Of a DNA stretch of 64,000 nt, positions 46,928 through 56,019 are shown in pieces. Every line of letters starts with the position of its first letter. The first letter of the stretch is position 1. This DNA comes from Pseudomonas tumuqii (GTDB lineage Bacteria > Pseudomonadota > Gammaproteobacteria > Pseudomonadales > Pseudomonadaceae): contig NZ_JAAOJA010000002.1 of assembly GCF_013184545.1 (NCBI RefSeq), forward strand, positions 62,001 to 126,000. The letters run 5' to 3'. The translations under genes were made by a program, and so were the position numbers. The notes under the pieces are model-generated. The model worked only from the letters and a program-made list of their open reading frames with translations, made no database searches and had not been told where the DNA came from.

Positions 46928-49465
46928 TTATTTTCCGGGTGTCAGGATCAGCCGTTTAGTGCCATAGGCCTTCTCGAGGTTCTGCGGCTGAAACGGAAAG
47001 CTCATGTACTGGCCTTTGCGCCAGGCCTCGATGCCGTCGGCGTAATGCTCGCTCGCCGGGTTGCCGGATTGGCCGGAGCTGTTCAGGCCGATCAGCGGTT
47101 CTGCGCGGCCGAAATCGACGACGATGCGCATGGCCGGAATCAGCCAGGTGTCGAAGTCCTGCCCCCAGTTGTAGGCCGATACATTGAGGGTGCTGTGGTC
47201 GCCGCCGGCCGGGTAGGGGCCGCGGTCGAGATAACCCTTCAGTGCGTTGATCCCGGCGCGCTGGCTGGTGCTCATGTAAGGCGCCAGTTTGCTGGTCTCG
47301 GTGACCCAGTTGTAGCTGTGCAGCTTGCCCCACTGCCAGGTGCTGCGCTCACTGCCGAGCTTGGTTTCGGCGAAGGTCACGGCGGCGGCCAGGCTGCGGG
47401 CGAGAATGGCCGGCTTGTCTTCTTGCTGGGCGCTACCGATATCGTTCCAGAACGGACTGTCGTCACGGCCCAGCAGATGGTCGGCCTGGGCCGAATAGGA
47501 TTTGTTGGCGGTTTCCACCAGGGCCAGCCAGGCCGGGCTGGTTTCGGGGCCCAGTTCGTCGAGGAATATCTGCCGTGCGCTTTCATGCAGGAAGGCGCCG
47601 TAGAGTGCGGCATCCGCCGAGCTCTCGCTGAGTTTGCCGTCGAACGCCAGCAGCCGGCTGTAGGCTTCGCGCGCTTTGGCACGTTCCAGTGCGGGCAGGG
47701 CATCGATGGCTTTTTGCAGCGGCGCGGCCATGCCGGGTGCCTCGAGCATGCTTTGCAGCTTGCCGACAAAGGGCGTGGTCTGGTCGTACTGCATGGCAAT
47801 CATGCTGCGGGTGTCGTGCTTGCCGCTGCCAGCCAGTTGCGCCAGGCGCTCGTAGCGCTCCGGGTAGTACCAGGAGTTGGACAGCTGCATGCCGTAGCCG
47901 CGTGGCACGGTACGCTGGTTGGCGGTGCCCAGCCAGCCTTGCTGCGGGTCCTGGTCATAGGGGTGCAGCATCGGGTCGGCGAAACCATCCCAGTCGTAGC
48001 GACCGTCCCAGCCAGGCGAGGGCATCAGGCCGAGGCCTTCGCGGCGATTGGGAAAGCGTCCGGTGACTTGCCAGCCGATGTGCTGGGCGTCGGCGAAGAC
48101 GATATTCAATGGCATGGCACGCACTTCGCGGGTGGCCTCGAAGGCTTGCTCCACCGATTGTGCGCGGGACAGATCGAACAGTGCATCGAGGGAGCGATCC
48201 GCCTCGAATTGAGTGGTTTGCAGGGCCAGGCCGTAACCGCTGTTCAGTCGCAGGGGCTGCAATGGGTGTTTGCGCTCGCCCAGCACCGAGTTGAGCAGCG
48301 GGCCGTGGCGGGTCTCGAAGATGGTTTCGCGGATCGGCCGCTGGCCTTTGATGAAGAAGGTTTCCTGGCGCTCCCGGGTGGGCAGCCATTTGCCGTCGGC
48401 CTGGTAATAGAGGCGGTTGCCTTGACGTTGGATTTTCTCCAGGAACAGGTCCTGGTTGTCGCCCATGACCATGGTCATGCCCCAGCCGAGTTTGCCGTTG
48501 AACCCGGCGACGATGGCCGGTACGCCGGCAATCGACACGCCGGCGGCCTGGAATTTCGGCGAACGGATCTGCACGAAGTTCCACGCCGACGGCATCGACA
48601 GCGGCAGGTGGGTGTCGTTGGCCAGCAGGCTCTTGCCGCTGCGGCTGTTCTGGGGGGCGATGGCCCAGTTGTTGGAGGCGGCGACGCCAAGCATGTGGGT
48701 GCTGGCGAGCTGGCTGGCCGCATTGTTGATGGCAGCCAGGCCGGGGAGTTGTCCGCTCAGGGTCAGGCCCTTGAGTTTTTCGGCCTCCTCGAACGGCAGC
48801 GGCTCATCCGGGTAGGTGGGCAGCAGCCAGGCGAGGTGTTCGCTGCCGACTTGCTGCGCCAGCACCAGGGCGGCGATTTCTTCCTGCAGATTGACCGACA
48901 GGCCGAAGTTCAGCAGGCAGAACACCAGCACCGAGTCTTCGGCTTTCCAGTAGGGCGGACGATAGCCGGATTGGGCCAGGTCCATCGGCAGCTTGTCGCG
49001 ATAGCGGAACAGGTAGGCATTGACGCCGCGGGCGTATACTGCGAAGAACTTCTTCAGCCGTGGTGAGGCGTTGGCATAGAGCACTTCGGCACTTTTCTTC
49101 AGGTTGACCGCGCGCATCAGACGGTCGATTTCCAGTACGCCGGGGCCGGCCATCTCCGCCAATCGGCCTTCGGCCATCAGGCGCAGGCCGACCATCTGGC
49201 TGAGGCGGTCGCTGGCATGCACATAGCCCAAGGCGAACAGCGCGTCGTGGAAGGTATTGGTTTCGATCAGCGGCATGCCCAGGGCATTGCGTCGAACCAC
49301 AACGCTTTGCGCCAGGCCCTGAACGCGCACGCTGCCCTGGTCCGGGTGCAGGCTATCGCGGTAACGGCTGTCGAGAAACGACTGGCAGCCGCTTACCGCC
49401 AAGCCGGCAGTGAGGGTGGCGGCGAGGCCCAGGTGGGCCATGGGACGGAATGCGCGCGATAGCAT
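46928..49465 (-). CDS. quiP: penicillin/AHL acylase, QuiP-like lipoprotein
   Basis: An 845-residue Ntn-hydrolase precursor of the penicillin-amidase family. It has a lipoprotein signal with lipobox VSGC (Cys27). The alpha chain, a spacer and the beta chain are expected after self-cleavage before the nucleophile Ser in [11 protein letters not shown]. Length and start match P. aeruginosa QuiP, which cleaves long-chain acyl-homoserine lactones and can quench quorum sensing. AAGGAG precedes the ATG at 49465. Substrate range here is inferred, since penicillin-V-type substrates are also possible in the family. Confidence 0.87.
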   Translation of the reverse strand: MLSRAFRPMAHLGLAATLTAGLAVSGCQSFLDSRYRDSLHPDQGSVRVQGLAQSVVVRRNALGMPLIETNTFHDALFALGYVHASDRLSQMVGLRLMAEGRLAEMAGPGVLEIDRLMRAVNLKKSAEVLYANASPRLKKFFAVYARGVNAYLFRYRDKLPMDLAQSGYRPPYWKAEDSVLVFCLLNFGLSVNLQEEIAALVLAQQVGSEHLAWLLPTYPDEPLPFEEAEKLKGLTLSGQLPGLAAINNAASQLASTHMLGVAASNNWAIAPQNSRSGKSLLANDTHLPLSMPSAWNFVQIRSPKFQAAGVSIAGVPAIVAGFNGKLGWGMTMVMGDNQDLFLEKIQRQGNRLYYQADGKWLPTRERQETFFIKGQRPIRETIFETRHGPLLNSVLGERKHPLQPLRLNSGYGLALQTTQFEADRSLDALFDLSRAQSVEQAFEATREVRAMPLNIVFADAQHIGWQVTGRFPNRREGLGLMPSPGWDGRYDWDGFADPMLHPYDQDPQQGWLGTANQRTVPRGYGMQLSNSWYYPERYERLAQLAGSGKHDTRSMIAMQYDQTTPFVGKLQSMLEAPGMAAPLQKAIDALPALERAKAREAYSRLLAFDGKLSESSADAALYGAFLHESARQIFLDELGPETSPAWLALVETANKSYSAQADHLLGRDDSPFWNDIGSAQQEDKPAILARSLAAAVTFAETKLGSERSTWQWGKLHSYNWVTETSKLAPYMSTSQRAGINALKGYLDRGPYPAGGDHSTLNVSAYNWGQDFDTWLIPAMRIVVDFGRAEPLIGLNSSGQSGNPASEHYADGIEAWRKGQYMSFPFQPQNLEKAYGTKRLILTPGK

Positions 49466-49538
49466 GCAGCGAGCTCCTTGCAGAACGCAGGACTGGAAAG
49501 ATCGGTGGATGAAAGTGCTGCCCAACCTGCCGCCAGGG

Positions 49539-49997
49539 TCAGTTGCTGGGTTGCTTCAGGCCTTCGTCGAGCAGCCAGCGTGCGGCTGTGCGAGCGGCAG
49601 CCTTGTGCTGCAGTTCCAGTTCATTGAAGTGTTTTTCGTGCTGGCGCCGCTCGCTCGGGTCCAGTGCCTTCCAGTTTGCATGGGTCGGCACCTGGGCGGT
49701 GGCTTCAAACAGCAGGTGAAACACTTGGCAGCGGGTGTCCTGGCTCAGTGCGGTGTCGTAGTTGTCCAGCAGCACCTTGATCCGAATAGCGCCTTCGATC
49801 AGCGGCAGCTGGCCATCGAGCAGGCTGCCGGCGAGTATCTGCAGGTCGCCAGCCAGACGTTCACGGCGCTGGTTTGCTGCCTGCGCCAGGTTGCGCCGTT
49901 GCGCCCAGACCCGGCGCCACAGGAGCAGGGCGTACAGTGCCAGGGCCGTCACCACCAGGGCGCCGGCCAGCAGAAGCAGCAGACTCAAGGTGCTCAT
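49539..49997 (-). CDS. DUF2489 membrane-anchored protein
   Basis: A 152-residue protein with one N-terminal membrane helix (about 5-27, [20 protein letters not shown]) and a cytoplasmic helical domain rich in Arg, Gln and Leu. This fits the DUF2489 family, which has no known function. It lies in a run of small minus-strand genes with 7-bp spacing to the His-rich gene, so they are probably co-transcribed. Confidence 0.75.
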   Translation of the reverse strand: MSTLSLLLLLAGALVVTALALYALLLWRRVWAQRRNLAQAANQRRERLAGDLQILAGSLLDGQLPLIEGAIRIKVLLDNYDTALSQDTRCQVFHLLFEATAQVPTHANWKALDPSERRQHEKHFNELELQHKAAARTAARWLLDEGLKQPSN

Positions 49998-50004
49998 GGG
50001 TACA

Positions 50005-50211
50005 TCAGGCACCGTGGCATTTCTTGAATTTCTTCTGACTGCCGCATGGGCAGGGATCGTTGCGGCCAACGTCTTTCAGGGCGTTGCGCACCGGCTCCTG
50101 GTGAGCATGGTTGCAGTCCGGGCCATGCACGTGACCGTGGTCATGATCATGCTGGTGGTCGTGCTCGGCATGGTTGCAGTCGGGGCCGTGTACGTGGGGT
50201 TGTTGGTTCAT
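50005..50211 (-). CDS. His-rich SEC-C-motif protein
   Basis: A 68-residue protein. Residues 1-37 are rich in His with Asp (12 His) and contain two copies of HGPDCNHA (8-15 and 29-36). Residues 50-66 are a zinc-binding SEC-C motif [17 protein letters not shown]. Such tails are seen at the end of SecA and alone in small proteins. The His-Cys stretch suggests Zn, Ni or Cu binding. It lies 6 bases from the LEA14-like gene. Confidence 0.8.
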   Translation of the reverse strand: MNQQPHVHGPDCNHAEHDHQHDHDHGHVHGPDCNHAHQEPVRNALKDVGRNDPCPCGSQKKFKKCHGA

Positions 50212-50217
50212 GTGCGC

Positions 50218-50715
50218 TTACTCGGGAATGAAATCGCCGGGGATTATCTCGCCATTACGCGACATGTGCACGTTACGGCCGAACAATAAACCGGTTTTTA
50301 CCTGGCCTTCGAGGCGATAGCGGATAGGCTCTTCAGGTTGCTCAAGCAATTTGACGATTTGCCGCAGGTGCCGCCAGAGATTGGTGCGCACCGGGACATC
50401 GAACACATGGTGGCCATGGGCTGGGACCGTGAACCAGGTGTCGGTTTGGCCTTCTGCCAATTTCACCTCGTTGAGGTGTACCCGGTAATCCAGGCCCCGT
50501 ACCGGCAAGCTCATGCTATTGGGGTTGTCGATACGAAAACGCAGGACGAAGTGCTGCTCCAATAACTTGGCCTTGATGACGTCGACTTTGACCAGGCGGA
50601 CATCCGGATCCTTGAACTCCCCGGTCGTCCAGGTGGAACAGCCGCCGAGGCCGCAGAGCAGGCCGAAAAACATCAATAGGCTGAGAATTCTTATAGTTGG
50701 CGCCTGGGAAAACAT
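50218..50715 (-). CDS. LEA14-like periplasmic lipoprotein
   Basis: A 165-residue lipoprotein with lipobox LGGC near residue 26, followed by a WHy (water stress and hypersensitive) LEA14-type beta-sandwich, with DVIKAKLLEQHFVLRFRIDNPN and VHLNEVKLAEGQ. GGAGT lies before the ATG at 50715. Proteins of this fold are linked to desiccation stress in plants and are found as periplasmic lipoproteins in bacteria, where their role is uncertain. Confidence 0.8.
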   Translation of the reverse strand: MFSQAPTIRILSLLMFFGLLCGLGGCSTWTTGEFKDPDVRLVKVDVIKAKLLEQHFVLRFRIDNPNSMSLPVRGLDYRVHLNEVKLAEGQTDTWFTVPAHGHHVFDVPVRTNLWRHLRQIVKLLEQPEEPIRYRLEGQVKTGLLFGRNVHMSRNGEIIPGDFIPE

Positions 50716-50980
50716 TTCATACTCCAAAGGACGCGTCAGTGTAACAAGCACGTGCCCGGCTGCAACGTGTTGTGAGCGATTGTGAAAAAACGCCGGCCTA
50801 CAGAGCCCGCTGTTGGCATTGCGCCAGGCAAAAGTGGGTCACTAAACTCCCCCTTTGTTTGTCTGGCGAGTCTTGCCGCGAATGCCTGGAGAGGGCCCGC
50901 GACGGTGATTGCTCGTTTCATAACCTCCGCGGGTAAAAACCTGCGCCATACTGGGCGCCGATCAAGACAGGAGTGTGACC

Positions 50981-51538
50981 ATGGTTCGTTATGAGATCGC
51001 CTTTGCCGGCCAGCTAGTGCCAGGGGCGCAGCTGGAGTCGGTCAAGGCCAATCTGGCCAAGTTGTTCCAGGCGGATGCTCAGCGTATTGCCTTGCTGTTC
51101 TCCGGGCGGCGCATCGTGATCAAGAACAATCTGGATGCGGCCGGCGCGGAAAAATATCGCAGCACCCTGCTGCGCGCCGGCGCTCTGGTCGATGTGCGGG
51201 ACATGGCGGAGGAAATCGAGGAGATCGAGTTGGCACCGCCGCCTGCCGTTGAAGTGCCTGAGGCTATGCCTGCGACAACCTCGCCGGCGCCGGCCGGCAA
51301 GCGCCTGCACGTGCTGCCGCGGGATGAGTATATGGCGGCGTTTGCGGACGTCGATGCGCCGGACTTTGCGATCGCCCCGCTGGGGGAGGACCTGCAGGAT
51401 GACAAGCCCGAACCGCCAGCACCGGTTCTCGATCTATCGCAATTCAGTCTGGCTCCCGCTGGCAGCGACATGGGCGAGATCAAGGCTGCACCTGCCGCGC
51501 CGCCGCCGGATATTTCCCACCTGAAATTACAGGAATAG
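50981..51538 (+). CDS. uncharacterised protein
   Basis: A 185-residue protein with an ordered N-terminal part (about 1-70, MVRYEIAFAGQLVPGAQLESV, containing LLFSGRRIVIKNNLD) and a long Pro/Ala/Glu-rich tail (about 75-185). AGGAGTGTGACC precedes the ATG at 50981. The N-terminal part might be a small compact domain; the tail looks disordered. I do not recognise the family. It is convergent with the YchJ gene. Confidence 0.7.
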   Translation: MVRYEIAFAGQLVPGAQLESVKANLAKLFQADAQRIALLFSGRRIVIKNNLDAAGAEKYRSTLLRAGALVDVRDMAEEIEEIELAPPPAVEVPEAMPATTSPAPAGKRLHVLPRDEYMAAFADVDAPDFAIAPLGEDLQDDKPEPPAPVLDLSQFSLAPAGSDMGEIKAAPAAPPPDISHLKLQE

Positions 51539-51577
51539 CTCGAGGTCGGGTTTGCGTCAGGTCCTGTGCATGGCGTT

Positions 51578-52066
51578 TCAGACAAATCCCGCGCAGCATT
51601 TCTTGAATTTCTGCCCGCTGCCGCAAGGGCAGGGGTCATTGCGGCCGGCCTGCAGCGCGACCGTTGGGTCGATAAAGTACCAATGACCCTTGTGCTGAAC
51701 GAAGGCGGAACGTTCGCGGTGGCTGTGTTCGCCGCCGCCATCGTGCCAGCGGGCGGTAAAGGTCACGAACGCATGTTCCGGCTGGCCGCCCAGCACTTCG
51801 CTACTTTCGACTTCCAGGCCAAGCCAGGTGCTTTGCAGACTCCAGGCGCTGATGGCGGCGCGATCCAGCCCAGGCTGTTGTGCCGCCAGGGTGGTCCTCA
51901 GCAGGTAATCGACCAGCCCCAGTGCATAGGCGCTGTAGCGTGAACGCATCAGCGTTTCCGCGCTGGGCGCCGGCAGCCCGGCATGGTAGCGGCCACAGCA
52001 CTCGCCGAGTGAGTCGCCACTGCCGCAAGGGCAGCTTGGCTGGGGCTCGGCGTCGACTGTCGTCAT
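51578..52066 (-). CDS. ychJ: YchJ-family SEC-C protein
   Basis: A 162-residue protein with SEC-C-type Cys motifs at both ends: [17 protein letters not shown] near the start and [18 protein letters not shown] at the end, around a central UPF0225/YchJ domain ([19 protein letters not shown]). Its start overlaps the upstream DUF6231 gene region by a few bases. Function is unknown; metal binding is likely from the Cys clusters. Confidence 0.88.
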   Translation of the reverse strand: MTTVDAEPQPSCPCGSGDSLGECCGRYHAGLPAPSAETLMRSRYSAYALGLVDYLLRTTLAAQQPGLDRAAISAWSLQSTWLGLEVESSEVLGGQPEHAFVTFTARWHDGGGEHSHRERSAFVQHKGHWYFIDPTVALQAGRNDPCPCGSGQKFKKCCAGFV

Positions 52067-52071
52067 GTGGT

Positions 52072-52569
52072 TTACCACCAGTATTTGCCAAAGTTTTCCG
52101 GATTGGCCCAGAACTTGGCATTCAGCCAGTCGGGTACCTGTTTGTAGTCAAGCAGGTCGTAGGTGAACAGGCTCAGGCTCTGTTCACCTCGCTGGAAGCG
52201 TTCGCTGGCCTGCAGGGCCAGGGCAAAGAAGTCGATGTCCTGCCAGGCGCAGGCCTGCAGGTCGACCAGCACCGCCAGGCGGCTGGCGTTCAGGTTGCGA
52301 ATGCCGCCGAGCAGTTCCAGTCCCGTGCGCTTGGGCAGATGTTCAAGGCAGTCGATGACCAGCGCCAGGTCGAATCGTTGCGCAGCCAGCTCGGCGGGCA
52401 GGGCGCCTGCGGCGGCGTGTGCGACCTGGCAATCGGGATGGGCGGCCTGAAAAGCGGCCAGCGCCGGCAGTTCGCTGGCGCCTATCAACAGCAGGCGGCT
52501 GGGCGCGTAACGCTCCAGCAGAGCGGCCAGTGCTTGCTGTGGCGTGCGGGAAGAAATGCTCTCGGTCAT
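52072..52569 (-). CDS. DUF6231 protein, methyltransferase-like fold
   Basis: A 165-residue protein whose pattern [26 protein letters not shown] and [11 protein letters not shown] resembles a shortened Rossmann methyltransferase. It ends in FGKYWW. It has no obvious SAM motif beyond this, so it may be inactive. It is followed by ychJ in an overlapping arrangement, and I recall the same pair in P. aeruginosa. Confidence 0.7.
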   Translation of the reverse strand: MTESISSRTPQQALAALLERYAPSRLLLIGASELPALAAFQAAHPDCQVAHAAAGALPAELAAQRFDLALVIDCLEHLPKRTGLELLGGIRNLNASRLAVLVDLQACAWQDIDFFALALQASERFQRGEQSLSLFTYDLLDYKQVPDWLNAKFWANPENFGKYWW

Positions 52570-52732
52570 CGATAATCCTCGATCGGTGCTGAAAAGACTA
52601 ACGCGCGGCTGGGTGAAGGCCTAGAGCCGATCATTCTTAAAAAGTATGTAAATCGTGTCTGGCGGATTCTAAAGCGTGCGTCTTTAATCCATAAGTATCG
52701 GTTTTGATCCGATTCCCACTGGAGATATGCAT

Positions 52733-53368
52733 ATGAGCATCATAAGGAAAGCTGTACCCCTGATTTTGACGACCAGTTTCTTGACGGGGTGCGCCGGCTT
52801 GCAGAAAACCGATTGGCCGATGTGTGCGGCTGTCGGTGGTGTGGGCGGCGCGGCACTGGGCGCTATCGAGAGTTCTACCTGGGCGGGTGGTGGCGCATTG
52901 GTCGGTGCCGGCATGGCGGCAGCCTATTGCTGGGTGCATGGCGCTGGAGCGGAAGAAGAAGTGGCGATGGTCGAGGAGGTGGTGGCCGAGGAGCCGGTCA
53001 TGCCCGAGCCGGTCGCAGAAGCTGTTCGGGTCGAGCTGGATGTGAAGTTCGATTTCGACAAGTCTCAAGTGAAGGAAGGCAGTTTTGCCGACATCAAGAA
53101 CCTTGCAGACTTCATGGCGCAATACCCGCAAACCACCACCGTGGTTGAAGGGCATACCGACTCCGTCGGTACCGACGCCTACAACCAGGGGCTATCCGAG
53201 CGTCGTGCCAACGCCGTCCGTGATGTGCTGGTCAACCAGTATGGTCTGGCCGCTGAGCGCGTCAACGCGGTAGGTTATGGCGAAACCCGCCCGGTTGCCG
53301 ACAACTCGACCTCGGAAGGACGGGCAATCAACCGTCGAGTCGAGGCTGAAGTCGAGGCGCAGCCTTAA
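52733..53368 (+). CDS. OmpA-family lipoprotein (first copy)
   Basis: A 211-residue outer-membrane lipoprotein. Lipobox LTGC lies near residue 19. A Gly-rich segment (about 31-60, AVGGVGGAALGAIESSTWAGGG) follows and could insert in the membrane, then an acidic linker, then a C-terminal OmpA peptidoglycan-binding domain (about 95-205, VRVELDVKFDFDKS ... GHTDSVGTDAYNQGLSERRA). GGAG is eight bases before the ATG at 52733, so this start was taken rather than 52727. It is paired with a homologous gene 101 bp downstream. Confidence 0.88.
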   Translation: MSIIRKAVPLILTTSFLTGCAGLQKTDWPMCAAVGGVGGAALGAIESSTWAGGGALVGAGMAAAYCWVHGAGAEEEVAMVEEVVAEEPVMPEPVAEAVRVELDVKFDFDKSQVKEGSFADIKNLADFMAQYPQTTTVVEGHTDSVGTDAYNQGLSERRANAVRDVLVNQYGLAAERVNAVGYGETRPVADNSTSEGRAINRRVEAEVEAQP

Positions 53369-53425
53369 CTACGATCACGCGGCCTCACGGGGGCGCACTT
53401 GTACTATCCAGAGGGTGCGACTTAA

Positions 53426-53462
53426 CTCCTGTGTTACTGGCAGCACGCCAGTAACACAGGAG
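53426..53462 (+). promoter_or_regulatory. perfect 16-bp hairpin burying the next gene's Shine-Dalgarno
   Basis: CTCCTGTGTTACTGGC pairs perfectly with GCCAGTAACACAGGAG across an AGCAC loop. The AGGAG at 53458-53462 is the ribosome site for the ATG at 53470, seven bases on. No T tract follows, so it is not a terminator. Folding would block translation of the second OmpA-like gene unless another factor opens it. Confidence 0.8.
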
Positions 53463-53469
53463 ATTTGCC

Positions 53470-54201
53470 ATGAGAACCAGACTCATCAGAGTTGCTTTTC
53501 CCCTTCTCTTGGCCAGTAGTGTTCTTTCTGGTTGCGTCACGACTTCCAGTACGGGAGACGCAGTACTCAACCAAGGGAACTGGCCCTTGTGCAGTGCGAT
53601 TGGTGGTCTGGCCGGTGGTGGCCTGGGCGCAATCGAAAGTTCGGCTTGGGCGGCAGGTGGTGCCGTGGCCGGAGCGGTCATAGGCGGCATTATTTGCTAT
53701 GCCCAGGACGGTGACGAAGACGGTGACGGCGTGTTCGATCGTCGCGACCGTTGTCCCGATACCCCGCCCAATACCTCGGTGCGCCACAATGGCTGCCCAT
53801 ACGCTGAGTATGCGAGTCCAGCGCAAGTGATGGAGCCTGATGAGCCTGCAGTGCCGGTGCGTGTCGAGTTGGACGTCAAGTTCGACTTCGACAAGTCGGT
53901 AGTCAAGGAAGGCAGTCACGCCGATATCAAAAGTCTCGCGGACTTCATGAAGCAGTATCCGCAGACCACCACGGTTGTCGAGGGCCACACCGATGCCATT
54001 GGCTCCGATGCCTATAACCAGGGCTTGTCCGAACGGCGTGCCAATGCCGTGCGCGACGTGCTGGTCGAGCAGCATGGTATCGAAACCAGCCGGGTATCGG
54101 CTGTAGGTTACGGCGAATCACGCCCGGTTGCCGATAACGACACCGAGTCTGGACGCGCGATCAACCGAAGGGTTGAAGCCGCGGTCGAAGCGCTGCCCTA
54201 G
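53470..54201 (+). CDS. OmpA-family lipoprotein (second copy) with Ca-type repeat
   Basis: A 243-residue relative of the preceding gene product. It has lipobox LSGC near residue 20, a Gly-rich stretch, then a thrombospondin type-3-like acidic repeat (DGDEDGDGVFDRRDRCPDTP, about 80-100) absent from the first copy, and the OmpA domain (about 130-240, with VELDVKFDFDKS and GHTDAIGSDAYNQGLSERRA). Its ribosome site is in the hairpin at 53426-53462. Such proteins link the outer membrane to peptidoglycan; Ca2+ binding by the insert is likely from the Asp pattern. Confidence 0.88.
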   Translation: MRTRLIRVAFPLLLASSVLSGCVTTSSTGDAVLNQGNWPLCSAIGGLAGGGLGAIESSAWAAGGAVAGAVIGGIICYAQDGDEDGDGVFDRRDRCPDTPPNTSVRHNGCPYAEYASPAQVMEPDEPAVPVRVELDVKFDFDKSVVKEGSHADIKSLADFMKQYPQTTTVVEGHTDAIGSDAYNQGLSERRANAVRDVLVEQHGIETSRVSAVGYGESRPVADNDTESGRAINRRVEAAVEALP

Positions 54202-54333
54202 CCGACGTCACCTGATGCGGGCCGGTCGTTGATCGGCCATGTATCTGGCAGGGGCGGGCGGCCACTGCAGTTTTTGCTAGCCTGGCGCAAAGCAGTTAAG
54301 GTGCGGCAGAACAAAAAACTGTCAGGGGCGGAC

Positions 54334-54639
54334 ATGAAAATCTTGTTGGGGGTGGGGAAAGTGCTGACCGCGTTGTTTTGGGGCGTGGTCTTGGCCAATC
54401 TGATCGATCCGTTCGCGCAACCTTTCGCCCTGCTGCTGAATTTGGCGGGTGCTTTGCTTGTGCTGATTCATGGGCTGGAGTTGTGGCTATTCAATGAGCG
54501 CGTGAGCGGGGGTACTCGGCCGGGTTTTGAGCGCGTGCAGGTTTTACTGTTCGGCATTTTTCACTTGCAGGCTTTGTCGTTGGCGCCGGTGCAACCGGTG
54601 AGCGCGGCACCTGTGCAGGTGGAGGTCGAGCATGCGTAG
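54334..54639 (+). CDS. DUF1145 membrane protein
   Basis: A 101-residue protein with three likely membrane segments (about 5-25, 30-50 and 65-85). The pattern matches DUF1145, of unknown function. GGGGC lies before the ATG at 54334. It overlaps the collagen-like gene by 8 bases, so the two are translated together. Confidence 0.78.
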   Translation: MKILLGVGKVLTALFWGVVLANLIDPFAQPFALLLNLAGALLVLIHGLELWLFNERVSGGTRPGFERVQVLLFGIFHLQALSLAPVQPVSAAPVQVEVEHA

Positions 54640-55393
54640 CCTGTTGCTGCTGGCCGCACTCTGTAGCCCGATGACGCTGGCGCAGAGTCTGATCGACGTG
54701 CAGTCGCATACCTTGCTGCGCTTGCCGGCGACAACCAGCGTGTTGCGGGTGGAGCGCCTGCACGTCGCGGATCATGGCACCTTGCTGATTCCGTCCGGGC
54801 TGACTGAAATGCATATTGCCGAGCTGCGCCTGGGGCGTGACGCGCGGATTGCCATTGCACCTGGCGAGCAGGCCTTTCGTCTGGATGTGGTCAACGGTGA
54901 GATCGCTGCTGGTGCGCAGATCAGCGGGCGTGGTGCTCCAGGCTCTTTTCTGCAACCCGCAATGCCGGGTCGTACGCTGAGTATTCGCCTGGTGAGTGTG
55001 CTGACCGAGGCCCTTCTGGTCGATGCCCGCGGTGGCATGGGGGCGCCAGGTTACGCCGGCCTGGATGGCGCGGATGGCAAGCCGGGTGGCTGCACTTGGG
55101 GCCAGGCCAGTCGCGGTCATGATGGGCTGCGCGGTGGCGATGGCCAGGCCGGAGCCAGAGGCGGCCTGGTGCGCCTGGAAGTGCCGGTGGACTTTCCTCT
55201 GGAGCGGTTGCAGGTGCTCCTCGATGGCGGTGCTGGTGGTGCAGCCGGTAGCGGTGGTGGCGCGGGTGTCGGTGGTGCGAGCAAGGGCTGCTGGCTGTAT
55301 AGCACGGCACATGCTCGCGATGGGCGCCCCGGTCAGGCCGGTCAATCGGGCGCTGCCGGGGCGGCAGGCAATCTGGATGTGGTGCGCTTTTAA
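54632..55393 (+). CDS. secreted protein with collagen-like Gly-X-X segments
   Basis: A 253-residue protein with a signal peptide (about 1-17, ending LAQS). The first half (about 20-130) is beta-rich. Two Gly-rich regions follow: a collagen-like G-x-y run around GGMGAPGYAGLDGADGKPGG (about 134-155), and a second near 215-248 (RDGRPGQAGQSGAAGAAG). Between them is a short ordered part. Bacterial collagen-like proteins are surface or secreted and form triple helices. It starts inside the DUF1145 gene. Confidence 0.78.
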   Translation: MRSLLLLAALCSPMTLAQSLIDVQSHTLLRLPATTSVLRVERLHVADHGTLLIPSGLTEMHIAELRLGRDARIAIAPGEQAFRLDVVNGEIAAGAQISGRGAPGSFLQPAMPGRTLSIRLVSVLTEALLVDARGGMGAPGYAGLDGADGKPGGCTWGQASRGHDGLRGGDGQAGARGGLVRLEVPVDFPLERLQVLLDGGAGGAAGSGGGAGVGGASKGCWLYSTAHARDGRPGQAGQSGAAGAAGNLDVVRF

Positions 55394-55438
55394 GTCGGCG
55401 GCTTCAAGGCCAGGAGCGCCAGGCGCTCCGGCTCACGT

Positions 55439-55903
55439 TCAAAAGCCTGGGCGGGCGGCAGCGATGCCGATCAGGACCAGGCCGAGAATCAGGTTGATAC
55501 CCACCAGGCGGCGAATTCGCCCGAGCACGGCGCCGCCGCTCGGCCAGTCTGCGGCGGCCACTGCGCGACGCAGTTCAGGCAGTTGCAGCGCCTGGACGCG
55601 GAGAAACAGCGCGAGCATGGCGATATACAGGCCAATCATGATGTGGACGTAGCGCGGCGCGGTCTCGAAACCGGAAAAGCGCAGGTGGAGCATGCCCACG
55701 CCGGTAATCGGCAGCACGATCACGGCCGCCCAGACCCAGTAGAAGAAGCGCTGAAATACCTCGAGCCACAGTTTCAGGCGAGCGGGCGCCTCGAGTGCGC
55801 TGACCGCGGCGGGGCGCAGGATCATCCAGGCGAAGAACATGCCACCGACCCAAACGAGTGCGGCGAGCAGATGCAGGGCGTAGGTCACTGCGTAAGGTGT
55901 CAT
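55439..55903 (-). CDS. CopD-family membrane protein
   Basis: A 154-residue protein with four hydrophobic segments and the ALVWVGGMFFAW start typical of CopD/YcnJ-like proteins linked to copper handling or export. His residues are in YALHLLAALVWVGG and YVHIMIG. GGAG lies before the ATG at 55903. No cop operon is near, so the copper link is inference from the family. Confidence 0.75.
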   Translation of the reverse strand: MTPYAVTYALHLLAALVWVGGMFFAWMILRPAAVSALEAPARLKLWLEVFQRFFYWVWAAVIVLPITGVGMLHLRFSGFETAPRYVHIMIGLYIAMLALFLRVQALQLPELRRAVAAADWPSGGAVLGRIRRLVGINLILGLVLIGIAAARPGF

Positions 55904-56019
55904 GTAAAACTCCAGTCCGGGTTCTGCGCATTATCGATTAGCGCGCTATGATAGCGGCCGTTGCCAGATACTGAAAATTTATCCAGCCTTTTCGCGCCCA
56001 GACCCCACGTCCCGATCCC

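Noticed and set aside
52727..52732. ATG at 52727 as the start of the first OmpA-like gene
   Set aside because: It is only two bases from the GGAG site; the in-frame ATG at 52733 has normal spacing and starts the lipoprotein signal.
53426..53462. Hairpin as a transcription terminator after the first OmpA-like gene
   Set aside because: No T run follows the stem on either strand; its 3' arm is the ribosome site of the next gene.
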